Position numbers and translations under genes: made by a program | Shown here: piece after piece, positions 1 to 7,276 of the stretch | Position numbering within the stretch: the stretch's first letter is position 1 | Layout of the letters: the number at the start of each line of letters is the position of its first letter | The notes under the pieces: model-generated | Told to the model about the DNA's origin: nothing | The model's database searches: none | What the model saw: only the letters and a program-made list of their open reading frames with translations | Assembly (NCBI GenBank): GCA_016219545.1 | Contig: JACRMH010000043.1 | Coordinates: 1-64,000, forward strand | Length of the DNA: 64,000 nt | Direction: 5' to 3' | Origin: Chloroflexota bacterium | GTDB taxonomy: Bacteria; Chloroflexota; Anaerolineae; Anaerolineales; Villigracilaceae

Positions 1-96
1 CAACTCATTGATGAATACATTTACTTTTACAACTATGAGAGGATACAATTGAAAACAAGACAGACACCCTACGAAACCAGGTGTCTGTCTATTTGA
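1..96 (+). CDS. IS3-family transposase, C-terminal end (partial)
   Basis: The frame open from base 1 to TGA at 94-96 encodes 31 residues containing the DEYIYFYNYERIQLK and TPYE-R blocks. These are the usual last part of the rve integrase domain of IS3-family transposases (OrfB). The rest of the gene lies outside the window. The IS right end probably lies shortly after the stop, near the G-run at 100-106, but no paired terminal repeat can be checked. What is seen is the motif; the family assignment is established knowledge. Confidence 0.8.
   Translation, partial: QLIDEYIYFYNYERIQLKTRQTPYETRCLSI
58..90. repeat. 11-bp inverted repeat at the IS 3' end
   Basis: AGACAGACACC at 58-68 is perfectly inverted at 80-90 with an 11-base loop. 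It overlaps the last codons of the transposase gene and could act as a terminator or protect the transcript end. Function is inferred. Confidence 0.55.
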
Positions 97-178
97 CCAG
101 GGGGGCTTTCTTTTTGTGTCTTGTTTGATGGGTTCAGTTCAGTTTCGCTGACTCTTTTTATTATGATTCTAGTTGTTG
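97..178. other. Short IS-flanking gap
   Basis: This is the sequence between the transposase stop and the next gene. It begins with a G-run (100-106) and a T-rich stretch and no gene is visible. The right end of the IS is expected here. Confidence 0.3.
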
Positions 179-1006
179 TTATGGATGTTGTCCGCCGCCA
201 TTACCGTTGCCGTGACCATTTCCATTGTTTCCGTTATTTCCATTTCCATGGCCGTTGTTTCCGCCGTTTCCATTTCCGTTATTGCCGTTCATTCCGGTGT
301 TGATACCAGGAGCCGGGGTAGCGGTTGGTGGAGGAGGAGTGCCTGTTGGGGTAGCAAGGACGCCTCTGCCAGACATAACATGTCCGAGATTGTTTCCCTT
401 TTTGAGCGATCTTACAACGTCACCCCAATTGCGTGGTGTTGAGCCATCCGCAAGTGTGATGGTGCTATAGTCATTGCTTTGCTTGGCGACTATCAGCGCT
501 TCAAAGGTGGTGGTGTCACCGCCAACGTTGCTGGTCAGCCACAAGGCTTGTGTGATCACGCCAAAGCCAACGCCCTGATCGTGGTAGGCCATGATCGTTT
601 CGTAATTCACGCCCAATAATCCACTGAAGAAATTTGACAGGGCGGAACCAACGGGGTGCACTTTGGGTTCTTGAGTTTCCTGTTCGTCATCAATGATGAG
701 GGAGGGGTCTAATTGAACTACTTTGCCGATGGCATCTACTGCAACCGTTACCAGGCCTGTGGTTGGGTCAGTAACAACCAACCCGAAGGATTCGGCAGTC
801 TGAACGCTGATCCTTACAGTTTGTGTTGTGCCTGCGTCATTCAGTAATGTGACAACCACGGTTGTTACACCTGTAGTTGCATCAGTTTCGAGCACAACGG
901 CTTGGACAGTACCTGTAATAGTTGTGCTTTCCTGTGCAAAAGCGGCGCCTACGGTCATTACCAGAAGGGCCAGTACAAGGAATGTGCTGGTTATTAACTT
1001 TTTCAT
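179..1006 (-). CDS. Secreted protein with Asn/Gly-rich tail
   Basis: A 275-residue protein. It starts with a clear Sec signal peptide (MKK, hydrophobic core, AFA before Gln25). A beta-rich N-terminal region (about 26-100) with GTV and Thr/Val repeats resembles DUF5666-type domains, but I cannot assign it firmly. The middle (110-215) is an unrecognised globular region. A Thr/Pro linker (about 220-236) leads to a tail of about 38 residues made almost only of Asn, Gly and His. The ribosome site AAAAGGAGCT (1011-1020 reversed) supports the start. The product is probably exported and cell-surface or extracellular; its function is unknown. The gene stands alone, with a terminator-like hairpin upstream that belongs to the next operon. 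Confidence 0.75.
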   Translation of the reverse strand: MKKLITSTFLVLALLVMTVGAAFAQESTTITGTVQAVVLETDATTGVTTVVVTLLNDAGTTQTVRISVQTAESFGLVVTDPTTGLVTVAVDAIGKVVQLDPSLIIDDEQETQEPKVHPVGSALSNFFSGLLGVNYETIMAYHDQGVGFGVITQALWLTSNVGGDTTTFEALIVAKQSNDYSTITLADGSTPRNWGDVVRSLKKGNNLGHVMSGRGVLATPTGTPPPPTATPAPGINTGMNGNNGNGNGGNNGHGNGNNGNNGNGHGNGNGGGQHP

Positions 1007-1028
1007 TTTTTAGCTCCTTTTCTATGTA

Positions 1029-1040
1029 AAAGTGCACTTT
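1029..1040. promoter_or_regulatory. Palindrome in the leader of the Asn/Gly-rich protein gene
   Basis: AAAGTGCACTTT is a perfect 12-bp palindrome 23 bases upstream of the start codon. It could be an operator. No regulator is known, so this is only a candidate. Confidence 0.25.
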
Positions 1041-1150
1041 ACATTGATGTAGTCGCTAAGCAGGTGGAATAGGTACGGTTTTCAAATGATAAGTGAATGA
1101 GAGAAAGAAGAGGGAAACGAATTGATTAATGGCAATTGAGTAATAGACCA

Positions 1151-1198
1151 ATATAAAAAGCTATGGAAATCTTTGGATTTCTTCATAGCTTTTTATAT
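1151..1198 (-). terminator. Strong hairpin after plsC
   Basis: ATATAAAAAGCTATG (1151-1165) pairs perfectly with 1184-1198, giving a 15-bp stem with A/T-rich ends on both strands. It follows the minus-strand acyltransferase gene and probably ends that operon. The symmetric A/U ends could let it work in both directions. Confidence 0.7.
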
Positions 1199-1223
1199 CT
1201 AGCAAAGTTATTAATTCAGAAAT

Positions 1224-1898
1224 CTATAAAGGCGGGTTCACTCTCTGTATATACTTTTCCGTCCACTTGCTTTCATCCGCATATTCCCCGCGATAATACT
1301 CCGGCATTAATTTAGCAAGCTGCACCATCATCTCGTCCACAATTTGCTGGCGGACTTCACCTGTGACCCTTACCCCTTCTATCTTCAATCGAAACGGCTC
1401 GCCGACGCGGATGTGGAAATCTGTCCGCTTGAAGCGTTTGAGGTTCTGCATGAATTTCTCGCCGCCCCAATGTGCAATGGGAATGATGGGTGCGCCTGAA
1501 TGCAAGGCAACAATGACTGCGCCCGGCAGAGCTCGTTTTAGGATGCCGTTGTAATTGCGAGTCCCTTCGGGAGCAAGCCCAAAGATCATTCTGTTTTCAA
1601 GTGCTTTAAGCGCAGCTTTTAGCGCGTGCATATCCGCTTCACCACGCCGGATGGGAATAAATCCCCACGTAGTGAAGACCCAATTTAGAAACCGGTTGTC
1701 CCATGTTTCTATTTTTGCCCAGCCGGTTAATTTACGCGGCTGGAGGTGAGCGAAAAGCAGAGGGACTTCCAGTTGACCGGTGTGATTCGAGATTGCGATC
1801 AACGGGCCGTGCATGGGGAATTTGTCCAGGTTGGGCATGTCCAACCGGCAGGTGATTCGTGTATAGACTCGGATGATGAAGTTGAGAAACCAGTGCAT
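1224..1898 (-). CDS. 1-acyl-glycerol-3-phosphate acyltransferase, PlsC-like
   Basis: About 224 residues. An N-terminal hydrophobic helix is followed by the acyltransferase motifs NHTGQLE (residues 38-44, the HX4D motif with Glu in place of Asp) and PEGTR (110-114). The family moves an acyl chain from acyl-CoA or acyl-ACP onto lysophosphatidic acid at the membrane. The frame can be extended to a GTG at 1928, but that lies inside an inverted repeat, so the ATG at 1898 is preferred; neither has a strong ribosome site. The gene lies downstream of a lipid kinase, which fits a phospholipid role. The Asp-to-Glu change occurs in some family members, so the exact substrate is uncertain. Confidence 0.85.
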   Translation of the reverse strand: MHWFLNFIIRVYTRITCRLDMPNLDKFPMHGPLIAISNHTGQLEVPLLFAHLQPRKLTGWAKIETWDNRFLNWVFTTWGFIPIRRGEADMHALKAALKALENRMIFGLAPEGTRNYNGILKRALPGAVIVALHSGAPIIPIAHWGGEKFMQNLKRFKRTDFHIRVGEPFRLKIEGVRVTGEVRQQIVDEMMVQLAKLMPEYYRGEYADESKWTEKYIQRVNPPL

Positions 1899-1923
1899 AA
1901 AAGTTAACGTTGAAAATAAACTT

Positions 1924-1958
1924 ACCACGAAGGGGAAAGCTTCGTGACCCTTCGTGGT
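1924..1958. repeat. ACCACGAAGGG inverted repeat
   Basis: ACCACGAAGGG (1924-1934) is inverted at 1948-1958, with a partial internal CACGAAG copy. It lies between the lipid kinase and plsC and is followed on the minus strand by a T-rich stretch, so it may act as an intercistronic terminator. A related sequence occurs at 22197-22301. Confidence 0.55.
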
Positions 1959-1972
1959 TAAGAGATTTTTTC

Positions 1973-2893
1973 TCAGGCGCAGATAATTTCCAATTCAGAC
2001 GGGAGCAGTTCCAAGGTCAGGGCTGAACCGCTGAGACAGATGAATTCCCCATCCGCATGAGCGGGGAATGTCTTGTCCAGAGACTTGATCGAAATCCTGC
2101 TGGCGCGCCGCATCTTCACTTCAGGCTGAGTCGCTTGTGTCCCGCGGATGAAGTGGGGGATGAGTGCCAGGATGCGCATCTTCGTTCCGGTTTCAGCGAT
2201 GCACAGATCGAAGAGACCGTCATCGGGGCGGCTGTCGGGGGCCATTTGAAAACCGCCGCCCATGCGCCTGCCGTTCATAACGGAGATCATCAGTGACACC
2301 TGCTTGATGGTTTCCTTGTCATCCAAAATAATTTCAACGAGCGGTGGATTGTAATAAAGGAACACGGTTTTGATCACGCCGATCAGATAGGCCGGCAAGC
2401 CGCGCGTCCAGCGGACCTTGATGGCTTCGTTGCCAACCGCCGCGTCAAAGCCCACACCGATGCCATTGCCGAAATATCGTCCTTCTGGGTAATCGCCGCC
2501 TTTGACCAAACCAATATCAATTTTCCTGCGCTTATTTGCAACCAGCGCTTTCAAACTGTCGTTCAAATTTGTGGGGATGCCGGTGCCGCCCGAAAAGTCA
2601 TTGCCCGTACCAATGCTGAGGGCGGAGAAAATGCTCTTTGTGCATCCATCTTTGCGCGCTTTCATAATGCCATTGATGGATTCGTTGATGGTGCCATCGC
2701 CGCTCGCGCAGACGATCACATCATAACCGTCGCGCGCTGCTTTTTCTGCAAGTTCGGCGGCGTGCCACATGCGCTCGGTCCGTACAAGCGTAAAATCCAG
2801 CCCGCTTTCGCGAAGGCTGGATTCAATGTGCGGAATGGACTTTTCACCAAGTCCGCGACCAGATATTGGATTGACAATAATAAAATATTTCAC
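1973..2893 (-). CDS. Diacylglycerol/lipid kinase family protein (DgkB/YegS type)
   Basis: 306 residues with the DAGK catalytic domain. NPISG (8-12) and GDGTINE (65-71) are the nucleotide-binding and catalytic signatures, and the later GNDFSGGTG block is also typical. The family phosphorylates diacylglycerol or related lipids with ATP on the inner face of the membrane. The start is a GTG with GGGAG about 6 bases upstream. It is followed on the same strand by plsC, so the pair may recycle diacylglycerol to phosphatidate and rebuild phospholipid; this is inferred from context. The exact lipid substrate cannot be read from sequence. Confidence 0.88.
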   Translation of the reverse strand: MKYFIIVNPISGRGLGEKSIPHIESSLRESGLDFTLVRTERMWHAAELAEKAARDGYDVIVCASGDGTINESINGIMKARKDGCTKSIFSALSIGTGNDFSGGTGIPTNLNDSLKALVANKRRKIDIGLVKGGDYPEGRYFGNGIGVGFDAAVGNEAIKVRWTRGLPAYLIGVIKTVFLYYNPPLVEIILDDKETIKQVSLMISVMNGRRMGGGFQMAPDSRPDDGLFDLCIAETGTKMRILALIPHFIRGTQATQPEVKMRRASRISIKSLDKTFPAHADGEFICLSGSALTLELLPSELEIICA

Positions 2894-2957
2894 GGCTCGC
2901 TCCCAATTTAGAATGGGGCGAGTTTATCACATTTGGAACTCGTATTACCAACCCATC

Positions 2958-3236
2958 TTATCCGTTCATGCGCGGCGTCTTGCGGTAATCTGCGCGGTGA
3001 CCGGAGTAGGCATTGCTCATGGCGTCCATCAACTCGTCCATGGCAAACGCCTCTTCATTATCCAATATCATCTTGAGCTTGCTCAGGTGGTCGTGGAGTT
3101 CATCCATCTTGGCGCGGAACGCATCAAAGGTGGCATGATCGTTGTTTGTCCGCAATTCCTCCGCTACTTTGTGAGCTTCGTCAATGGCTTTCATTGTGTT
3201 GATGATATCTTCAGCGATCAAAGTCATGTCAGACAT
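2958..3236 (-). CDS. Small all-helical protein, unknown
   Basis: 92 residues, acidic and almost entirely helix-forming, with no signal peptide or membrane segment. It may form a helical bundle or coiled coil. The start is set at the ATG at 3236 because AAGGAGGT lies 5 bases upstream; the longer frame begins inside that ribosome site. The strong ribosome site suggests good expression. I do not recognise the family. It lies between the lipid kinase and the MocA-like gene on the same strand. Confidence 0.7.
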   Translation of the reverse strand: MSDMTLIAEDIINTMKAIDEAHKVAEELRTNNDHATFDAFRAKMDELHDHLSKLKMILDNEEAFAMDELMDAMSNAYSGHRADYRKTPRMNG

Positions 3237-3269
3237 ATCTACCTCCTTGTTCATATTCACAATAGCACA

Positions 3270-3836
3270 TCAGGGTTTGTATTTCAAGTAATCCTCAAAT
3301 GTGTCGAGGTCCTGTAAGATGCTTGGAGAGTCAACGTCGAGATAGAAAATTTCATCCTTATGTGAATTCAAAAAGTCACGCATGGATTTAGGCGCACGCA
3401 TTCTCAATACTTCATCCCACTGTTCTCGTGCGATCAGCCAGGGATGTCCGCGCCGCATTTGGAAACTCGGCACGACAATGCTGGATCTGCTTCGCTGGAA
3501 AGATTCGCACACGAGCCGCACGCTTCTTTCTTCGACTTGAGGCTGGTCTCCAAGACAAATGAGAGTTGCCTCGCTTTGAGAGTTTTGTCCGCGCAGGCCG
3601 AGTTGAATTGATTCAAGCATCTCGCCACCATCGTTGAGAGTGATGGGTAATTTGTAATTGGTAATTTGCGAGGCTGTCGCGGAGTTTGCGACCAAAGTAA
3701 TATCTTCGACCCCAGCGGCTTGCAGGGTTTCGATCACTTTTCCCAACACGGTGGTATTTCCCCACGACATCAGCATTTTTTGCTGACCCATGCGCTTGGA
3801 CTGTCCCGCCGCAAGGATGATGGCGGAGATACTCAT
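3270..3836 (-). CDS. MocA/MobA-like nucleotidyltransferase
   Basis: 188 residues. The N-terminal signature LAAGQSKRMGQQK (8-20) is the nucleotide-binding loop of the NTP-transferase fold used by MocA (CTP:molybdopterin) and MobA (GTP:molybdopterin). A GDQPQ acidic motif follows near residue 96 and a RRGHPW motif near 127, as in MocA. It probably matures the cofactor of the hydroxylase encoded at 15.4-19.5 kb. Its start overlaps the stop of the upstream yqeC-mocA gene by 4 bases, so the two are translationally coupled. A short stretch reading QITNYKLPITL is encoded by an AATTTG/TAATTG repeat (about 3645-3670) and looks like an in-frame repeat insertion. Confidence 0.85.
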   Translation of the reverse strand: MSISAIILAAGQSKRMGQQKMLMSWGNTTVLGKVIETLQAAGVEDITLVANSATASQITNYKLPITLNDGGEMLESIQLGLRGQNSQSEATLICLGDQPQVEERSVRLVCESFQRSRSSIVVPSFQMRRGHPWLIAREQWDEVLRMRAPKSMRDFLNSHKDEIFYLDVDSPSILQDLDTFEDYLKYKP

Positions 3837-5143
3837 TCCATTTCCTTCAAGCGTTGATAATCTTCCGGCTTGTCCACATCGAACAATAAAATATCATCGT
3901 GCCACGGAAGATATTCAACGCGATGTTTATCGAAGATGGCACGTCCGCCAACATCCCCTGTGAGTTTTATTAGATCTGGAAATGTAATTCGGTCAAATAA
4001 AACCGGGTTGGCGCGCTTTTCTTCAAGCACAAGCGGTGCGAGTATGGATTGCATTTCGCGCGTATGTGACTCAACCAGCGCGCGGATCACGTCCACTGGG
4101 ATTTGCGGTTGATCTGCCAATAGAAAAATAGCTGCCCCGATACCTTTCGGCAATCCTTGAACTCCTGCGTGAATGGATGTGCTTTGTCCCTGTTGATATT
4201 CCGCATTGCGGACAATGCTCACGGGAAGTCCGTTTAGCGTGGATTCTACATCAGCGGCATAAGCGCCAGTGACGGCCACCACAGGCCAAAGTCCGGCTTG
4301 AAGCGCAGTCTCAGCCACCTGTCTCACGAAGGGTTTGCCTTTCCAATCCAATAACTGTTTCAGCGACCCAAAGCGAGTCGATTCCCCGGCGGCGAGGATG
4401 ATCCCGGCGCAACGTTCAAAGGTTTGTAAGGCTGAATTTAGCAGGAACCCAACAAGGACAGAGTCAAAATGATCAAGCAACGCGTGCGCCATGCTCCCGC
4501 CGATGGATTGAAGTTCAGGTGTGTCGGCTTGATTGAGCAGGCACACGCGCCGTGCAGTGGGTGGGATGTTTTTCAGCCCGCCTTGCAGATGCGCAAGCAC
4601 ACGCGAAATCGATTCGGCAGTGATGGGGTCGCCGATCTGTAAACCGCTGAGTTGTGAAAAAAATTCTGCACGATGAACATGTTCATCGCCAAGAGGTTTG
4701 CCGAGTACGCCTAAGCCTGCTAGTACGACGATCATATCTGAAAACTCAGGAATGGCGGGTTCGTGTTCGGCTGGTGCCTTCAAAGATTTTTGGCGCGCCC
4801 CGTCCGCTTCGATCAGCAGTGGAATATCTCTACTCGTCGATTCTTCGCGTAGCCAGAGTAGTGTGTTGGAGTTTATTGGCTTGGTTCTATCGTTTTCGAT
4901 TTCGCCTGTGACAAGAGCAACCCCGTGCGAAGGAATTTTTTTTAGGTCATCCAAATCGGACGCGATAATATGCTGGTCTGCCAGAGGAATTTGCCATGCG
5001 CCCAAATGAGTTGTAGCGGTGACGATGGCTTGCGGAAATTGACGCGCAAGTTGAAAGAGGGCGGTAGTTTTTCCGCCTGCCCCAACGAAGCTGATGACTT
5101 GATGCGATGTCTGGTCAAGGCGTAAAGCGCGTCTAAGATTCAT
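3833..5143 (-). CDS. YqeC-MocA fusion, molybdenum hydroxylase accessory protein
   Basis: 436 residues in two parts. Residues 1 to about 240 match YqeC, the putative selenium-dependent hydroxylase accessory protein, with a P-loop GAGGKTT at 21-27 and an EADGARQ block near 112. Residues about 246-436 are a complete MocA-like nucleotidyltransferase with LAAGESTRFG (250-259), a LADQPQ motif and a final FDVDKPEDY block. YqeC proteins occur with YqeB and SelD in organisms with selenium-dependent molybdenum hydroxylases; MocA attaches CMP to molybdopterin. The fusion puts both steps in one cytoplasmic protein, and a second MocA-like gene overlaps its end. Confidence 0.85.
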   Translation of the reverse strand: MNLRRALRLDQTSHQVISFVGAGGKTTALFQLARQFPQAIVTATTHLGAWQIPLADQHIIASDLDDLKKIPSHGVALVTGEIENDRTKPINSNTLLWLREESTSRDIPLLIEADGARQKSLKAPAEHEPAIPEFSDMIVVLAGLGVLGKPLGDEHVHRAEFFSQLSGLQIGDPITAESISRVLAHLQGGLKNIPPTARRVCLLNQADTPELQSIGGSMAHALLDHFDSVLVGFLLNSALQTFERCAGIILAAGESTRFGSLKQLLDWKGKPFVRQVAETALQAGLWPVVAVTGAYAADVESTLNGLPVSIVRNAEYQQGQSTSIHAGVQGLPKGIGAAIFLLADQPQIPVDVIRALVESHTREMQSILAPLVLEEKRANPVLFDRITFPDLIKLTGDVGGRAIFDKHRVEYLPWHDDILLFDVDKPEDYQRLKEME

Positions 5144-5172
5144 GAAAAATTCTAGTCATGAATATGCATTGA

Positions 5173-5472
5173 CTATTGATTCGTACTGACCAACCCGACC
5201 ACAAAAACAAAATATGCAATGAAACAACAAATTCCAATAACGGCCAGCCCTATTTGAATCCACCCCATTACAATGCCTGCTGTTGCCATGCCATCGCCCG
5301 ATGCCCTTGGGGGAATAGAACGTGTCTCGTTCCGCGCGGCGTATCCTGTCCAAATGGCGATAATGCTTGCAAGGATGGGGAGACCCGTAAATCCAAGTAT
5401 CCCTGCAATTAAACTGATTATCGCAAGCGTGCTCGTGGGCAAAATGTTGTAGTTTATATCCTGTTGATTCAT
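5173..5472 (-). CDS. DUF4190 membrane protein
   Basis: 99 residues with two hydrophobic helices (about 15-43 and 64-95) around a short polar loop holding GDGMATAGIVMGW. This is the pattern of DUF4190 proteins, small inner-membrane proteins of unknown function. No catalytic residues are evident. It lies upstream of yqeC on the same strand but with no strong reason to link their functions. Confidence 0.75.
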   Translation of the reverse strand: MNQQDINYNILPTSTLAIISLIAGILGFTGLPILASIIAIWTGYAARNETRSIPPRASGDGMATAGIVMGWIQIGLAVIGICCFIAYFVFVVGLVSTNQ

Positions 5473-5565
5473 TTGTTATTCCTTTTGGTTCATAATATAT
5501 TTTTGAAAATTATACCCAACACGTTCAAATACCGTCATGATTCAAGCGGACATATTTGGGAGAGG

Positions 5566-6243
5566 CTACCATATACCGGGAATGAGACGGTATTTTGTGC
5601 GGGATGTATATTCAGCATAGCCGGGCAATTCATCTTGCAAGGTGCTGTCTTCCAGCCTGGTGCGAATGAGAATCAATATCAAATAGAATACAAAGCAGAT
5701 CAAACCCCAAAGTGAATCAAGCAGGAAAACCGCCCCAAGCATGGAGACTGTCATTCCAAAATATCCCGGATGGCGGATGAACCGATAGGGTCCGCTGGTT
5801 ATCGCGATATGACCGCGTTCTGATTGGATGCGGACGACTTGAGAAAAGAATGGATTGTTGAGCATTGCCCAAACAACGATTGCATATCCGATCCCAAAGG
5901 TCAACGCGCCCAACAGCATGACCCAAACTGATAAAGGCGGAGTCAGACTCCAGCGTTGGTCGAGTCCTGCAAGTATTAATAATCCCAAGGAGGGCAAGGC
6001 TAGCAGCCGGGTGATCTTCAAATCCCAGCTTTTTCCGCCCTTTATTCCTTTGCTGCGCTCCGCGACAACTTCTGCGCGATTAGGGAGCATGACAACCGAG
6101 GCAAACAGAAGCATCACAAGATACAAGCCGATATACCACCAGCCAGCAGCCCAGCGCAGTGAACCCGCGCTGATAAACAAAATAGCGGCTTGAAGGATAA
6201 CCAGCGCCAGTAATTGAAATATTCTTTTCAAGATGGGGGACAT
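5566..6243 (-). CDS. Isoprenylcysteine carboxyl methyltransferase-family membrane protein
   Basis: 225 residues with about five membrane helices. The C-terminal half carries GPYRFIRHPGY (151-161), the S-adenosylmethionine-binding signature of the ICMT/phospholipid methyltransferase group, followed by a hydrophobic helix and a RTRLEDSTL block. These are integral membrane methyltransferases; bacterial substrates are mostly unknown. The ATG at 6243 is chosen because AAAGGAGT lies just upstream; a TTG 15 bases earlier would fall inside that site. Confidence 0.82.
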   Translation of the reverse strand: MSPILKRIFQLLALVILQAAILFISAGSLRWAAGWWYIGLYLVMLLFASVVMLPNRAEVVAERSKGIKGGKSWDLKITRLLALPSLGLLILAGLDQRWSLTPPLSVWVMLLGALTFGIGYAIVVWAMLNNPFFSQVVRIQSERGHIAITSGPYRFIRHPGYFGMTVSMLGAVFLLDSLWGLICFVFYLILILIRTRLEDSTLQDELPGYAEYTSRTKYRLIPGIW

Positions 6244-6464
6244 GCTGACTCCTTTCAATATCTATTTTAACTCTCTTTCACCGCCCAAAGGGATTACCAG
6301 TTCATTAGGAATCTCCGTGATAGACCAGTGCATCTGGTGGTTTGGCGTAGGTCGGATTGCCAACACCGCACTGGCGTCGCGGCGCAAGTGTCCGACCATA
6401 CATGTGGCAACGTTTCACTGCAATTCTCAGAGAACCGGATTACCGTTGTTTTGCCGGGACTTTC
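6244..6464. other. Intergenic stretch upstream of the ICMT-like gene
   Basis: About 220 bases without a convincing gene. It contains the ICMT-gene ribosome site and, near 6350, a GTAGGTCGGATTGCCAA piece that resembles one arm of the palindrome at 15377-15403. No promoter is obvious. Confidence 0.35.
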
Positions 6465-6776
6465 TCAATGTGATTCGGGGAAGAGTTTAGACCATGAAAG
6501 TTTATCGCCTGCGAGCAACCCCAACCCCTCACGAGATGGTCTTTCGCATGGCTCTGCATCAAAAGCCAGTGCAACATCTTTGGCGGCAGGGGAGAAGTAA
6601 GCCGTCACCTCGCAGTGGAGGTGACCTTCTGAATCGTATCGTGTGAATATGGCCATGTCTGGTGGCTTTCCCACAGCGCTGAACAATTTCATAAATGCTT
6701 CCCCGATTTCGTCTAAAGGCATGGACGCCATCATCCCATCGCCAAGTTCTTTCGAATACCAAGTATCTGTTTTCAT
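6465..6776 (-). CDS. Small hypothetical protein
   Basis: 103 residues, soluble, mixed alpha/beta composition. The central part (about 40-75) reads as beta strands with HLHCEVTAYFSP. No family is recognised and no signal peptide or membrane segment is seen. AGAAGG lies about 7 bases before the start. It opens the accessory region that runs to 12.2 kb. Confidence 0.5.
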   Translation of the reverse strand: MKTDTWYSKELGDGMMASMPLDEIGEAFMKLFSAVGKPPDMAIFTRYDSEGHLHCEVTAYFSPAAKDVALAFDAEPCERPSREGLGLLAGDKLSWSKLFPESH

Positions 6777-6824
6777 GCTACAGCCTTCTTATTGGCAGCG
6801 AGCGCCTATTTTGTCCATAATGCC

Positions 6825-7082
6825 TTACTTCACGCGGACCAACTTCACCGACTTCTTATCGAAATCAACCTCATTTATTTTCCATCCCGCATTTGTCCAT
6901 GAGCGCGCACTGACATGGTTGCCTTCTTTCTCTTTATCCCACCAGCGCCGATCTTCATACGCCGACGATGGCAATTTGCTTTTCAATATTCCTTCGATCT
7001 GCTCAAATGATAATATGACTTCCTTTTTAGTTATAGGAAGGTCTCGCAAGTAGTTTTCAAGAGGAGCATATTTGCCAGCCAT
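6825..7082 (-). CDS. DUF7662-type small protein
   Basis: 85 residues. The order YxPLxxYL near the N-terminus, SFEQIEGIL, LPSSAY..RRWW, then ARSWTNAGWKI and a basic C-terminus matches a small family (DUF7662) often found in accessory and defence-rich regions. Conserved Trp and Arg residues suggest a nucleic-acid or protein-binding role, but function is unknown. AAGGAAA lies upstream of the ATG. It is followed downstream by the 103-residue unknown gene. Confidence 0.65.
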   Translation of the reverse strand: MAGKYAPLENYLRDLPITKKEVILSFEQIEGILKSKLPSSAYEDRRWWDKEKEGNHVSARSWTNAGWKINEVDFDKKSVKLVRVK

Positions 7083-7150
7083 AACAGTTTTTCCTTTCCT
7101 TACAGCCCGACCCCTCCAACTTACCGGTCGCTGATGCGAACTTTGAATAA

Positions 7151-7256
7151 ACCTCCTGCAAAAGTCAAATCGTAGTGCTGTCGAAAGCGGACGTTACACA
7201 AAACATAATTTTTTCTGTGTAGTAGTGCGCTCTCTAGCGCACTTTTGCAAGAGGTC
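7151..7256. mobile_element. MITE-like element, about 106 bp
   Basis: ACCTCCTGCAAAAGT (7151-7165) is inverted at 7241-7255 with 14 of 15 matches. TAA flanks both ends (7148-7150 and 7257-7259), as expected for a 3-bp target duplication of the TNA type. There is no coding capacity. The parent transposase is not in the window. The terminal repeats are seen; the mobile origin is inferred. Confidence 0.5.
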
Positions 7257-7276
7257 TAATTTATCCTCTATGATTC

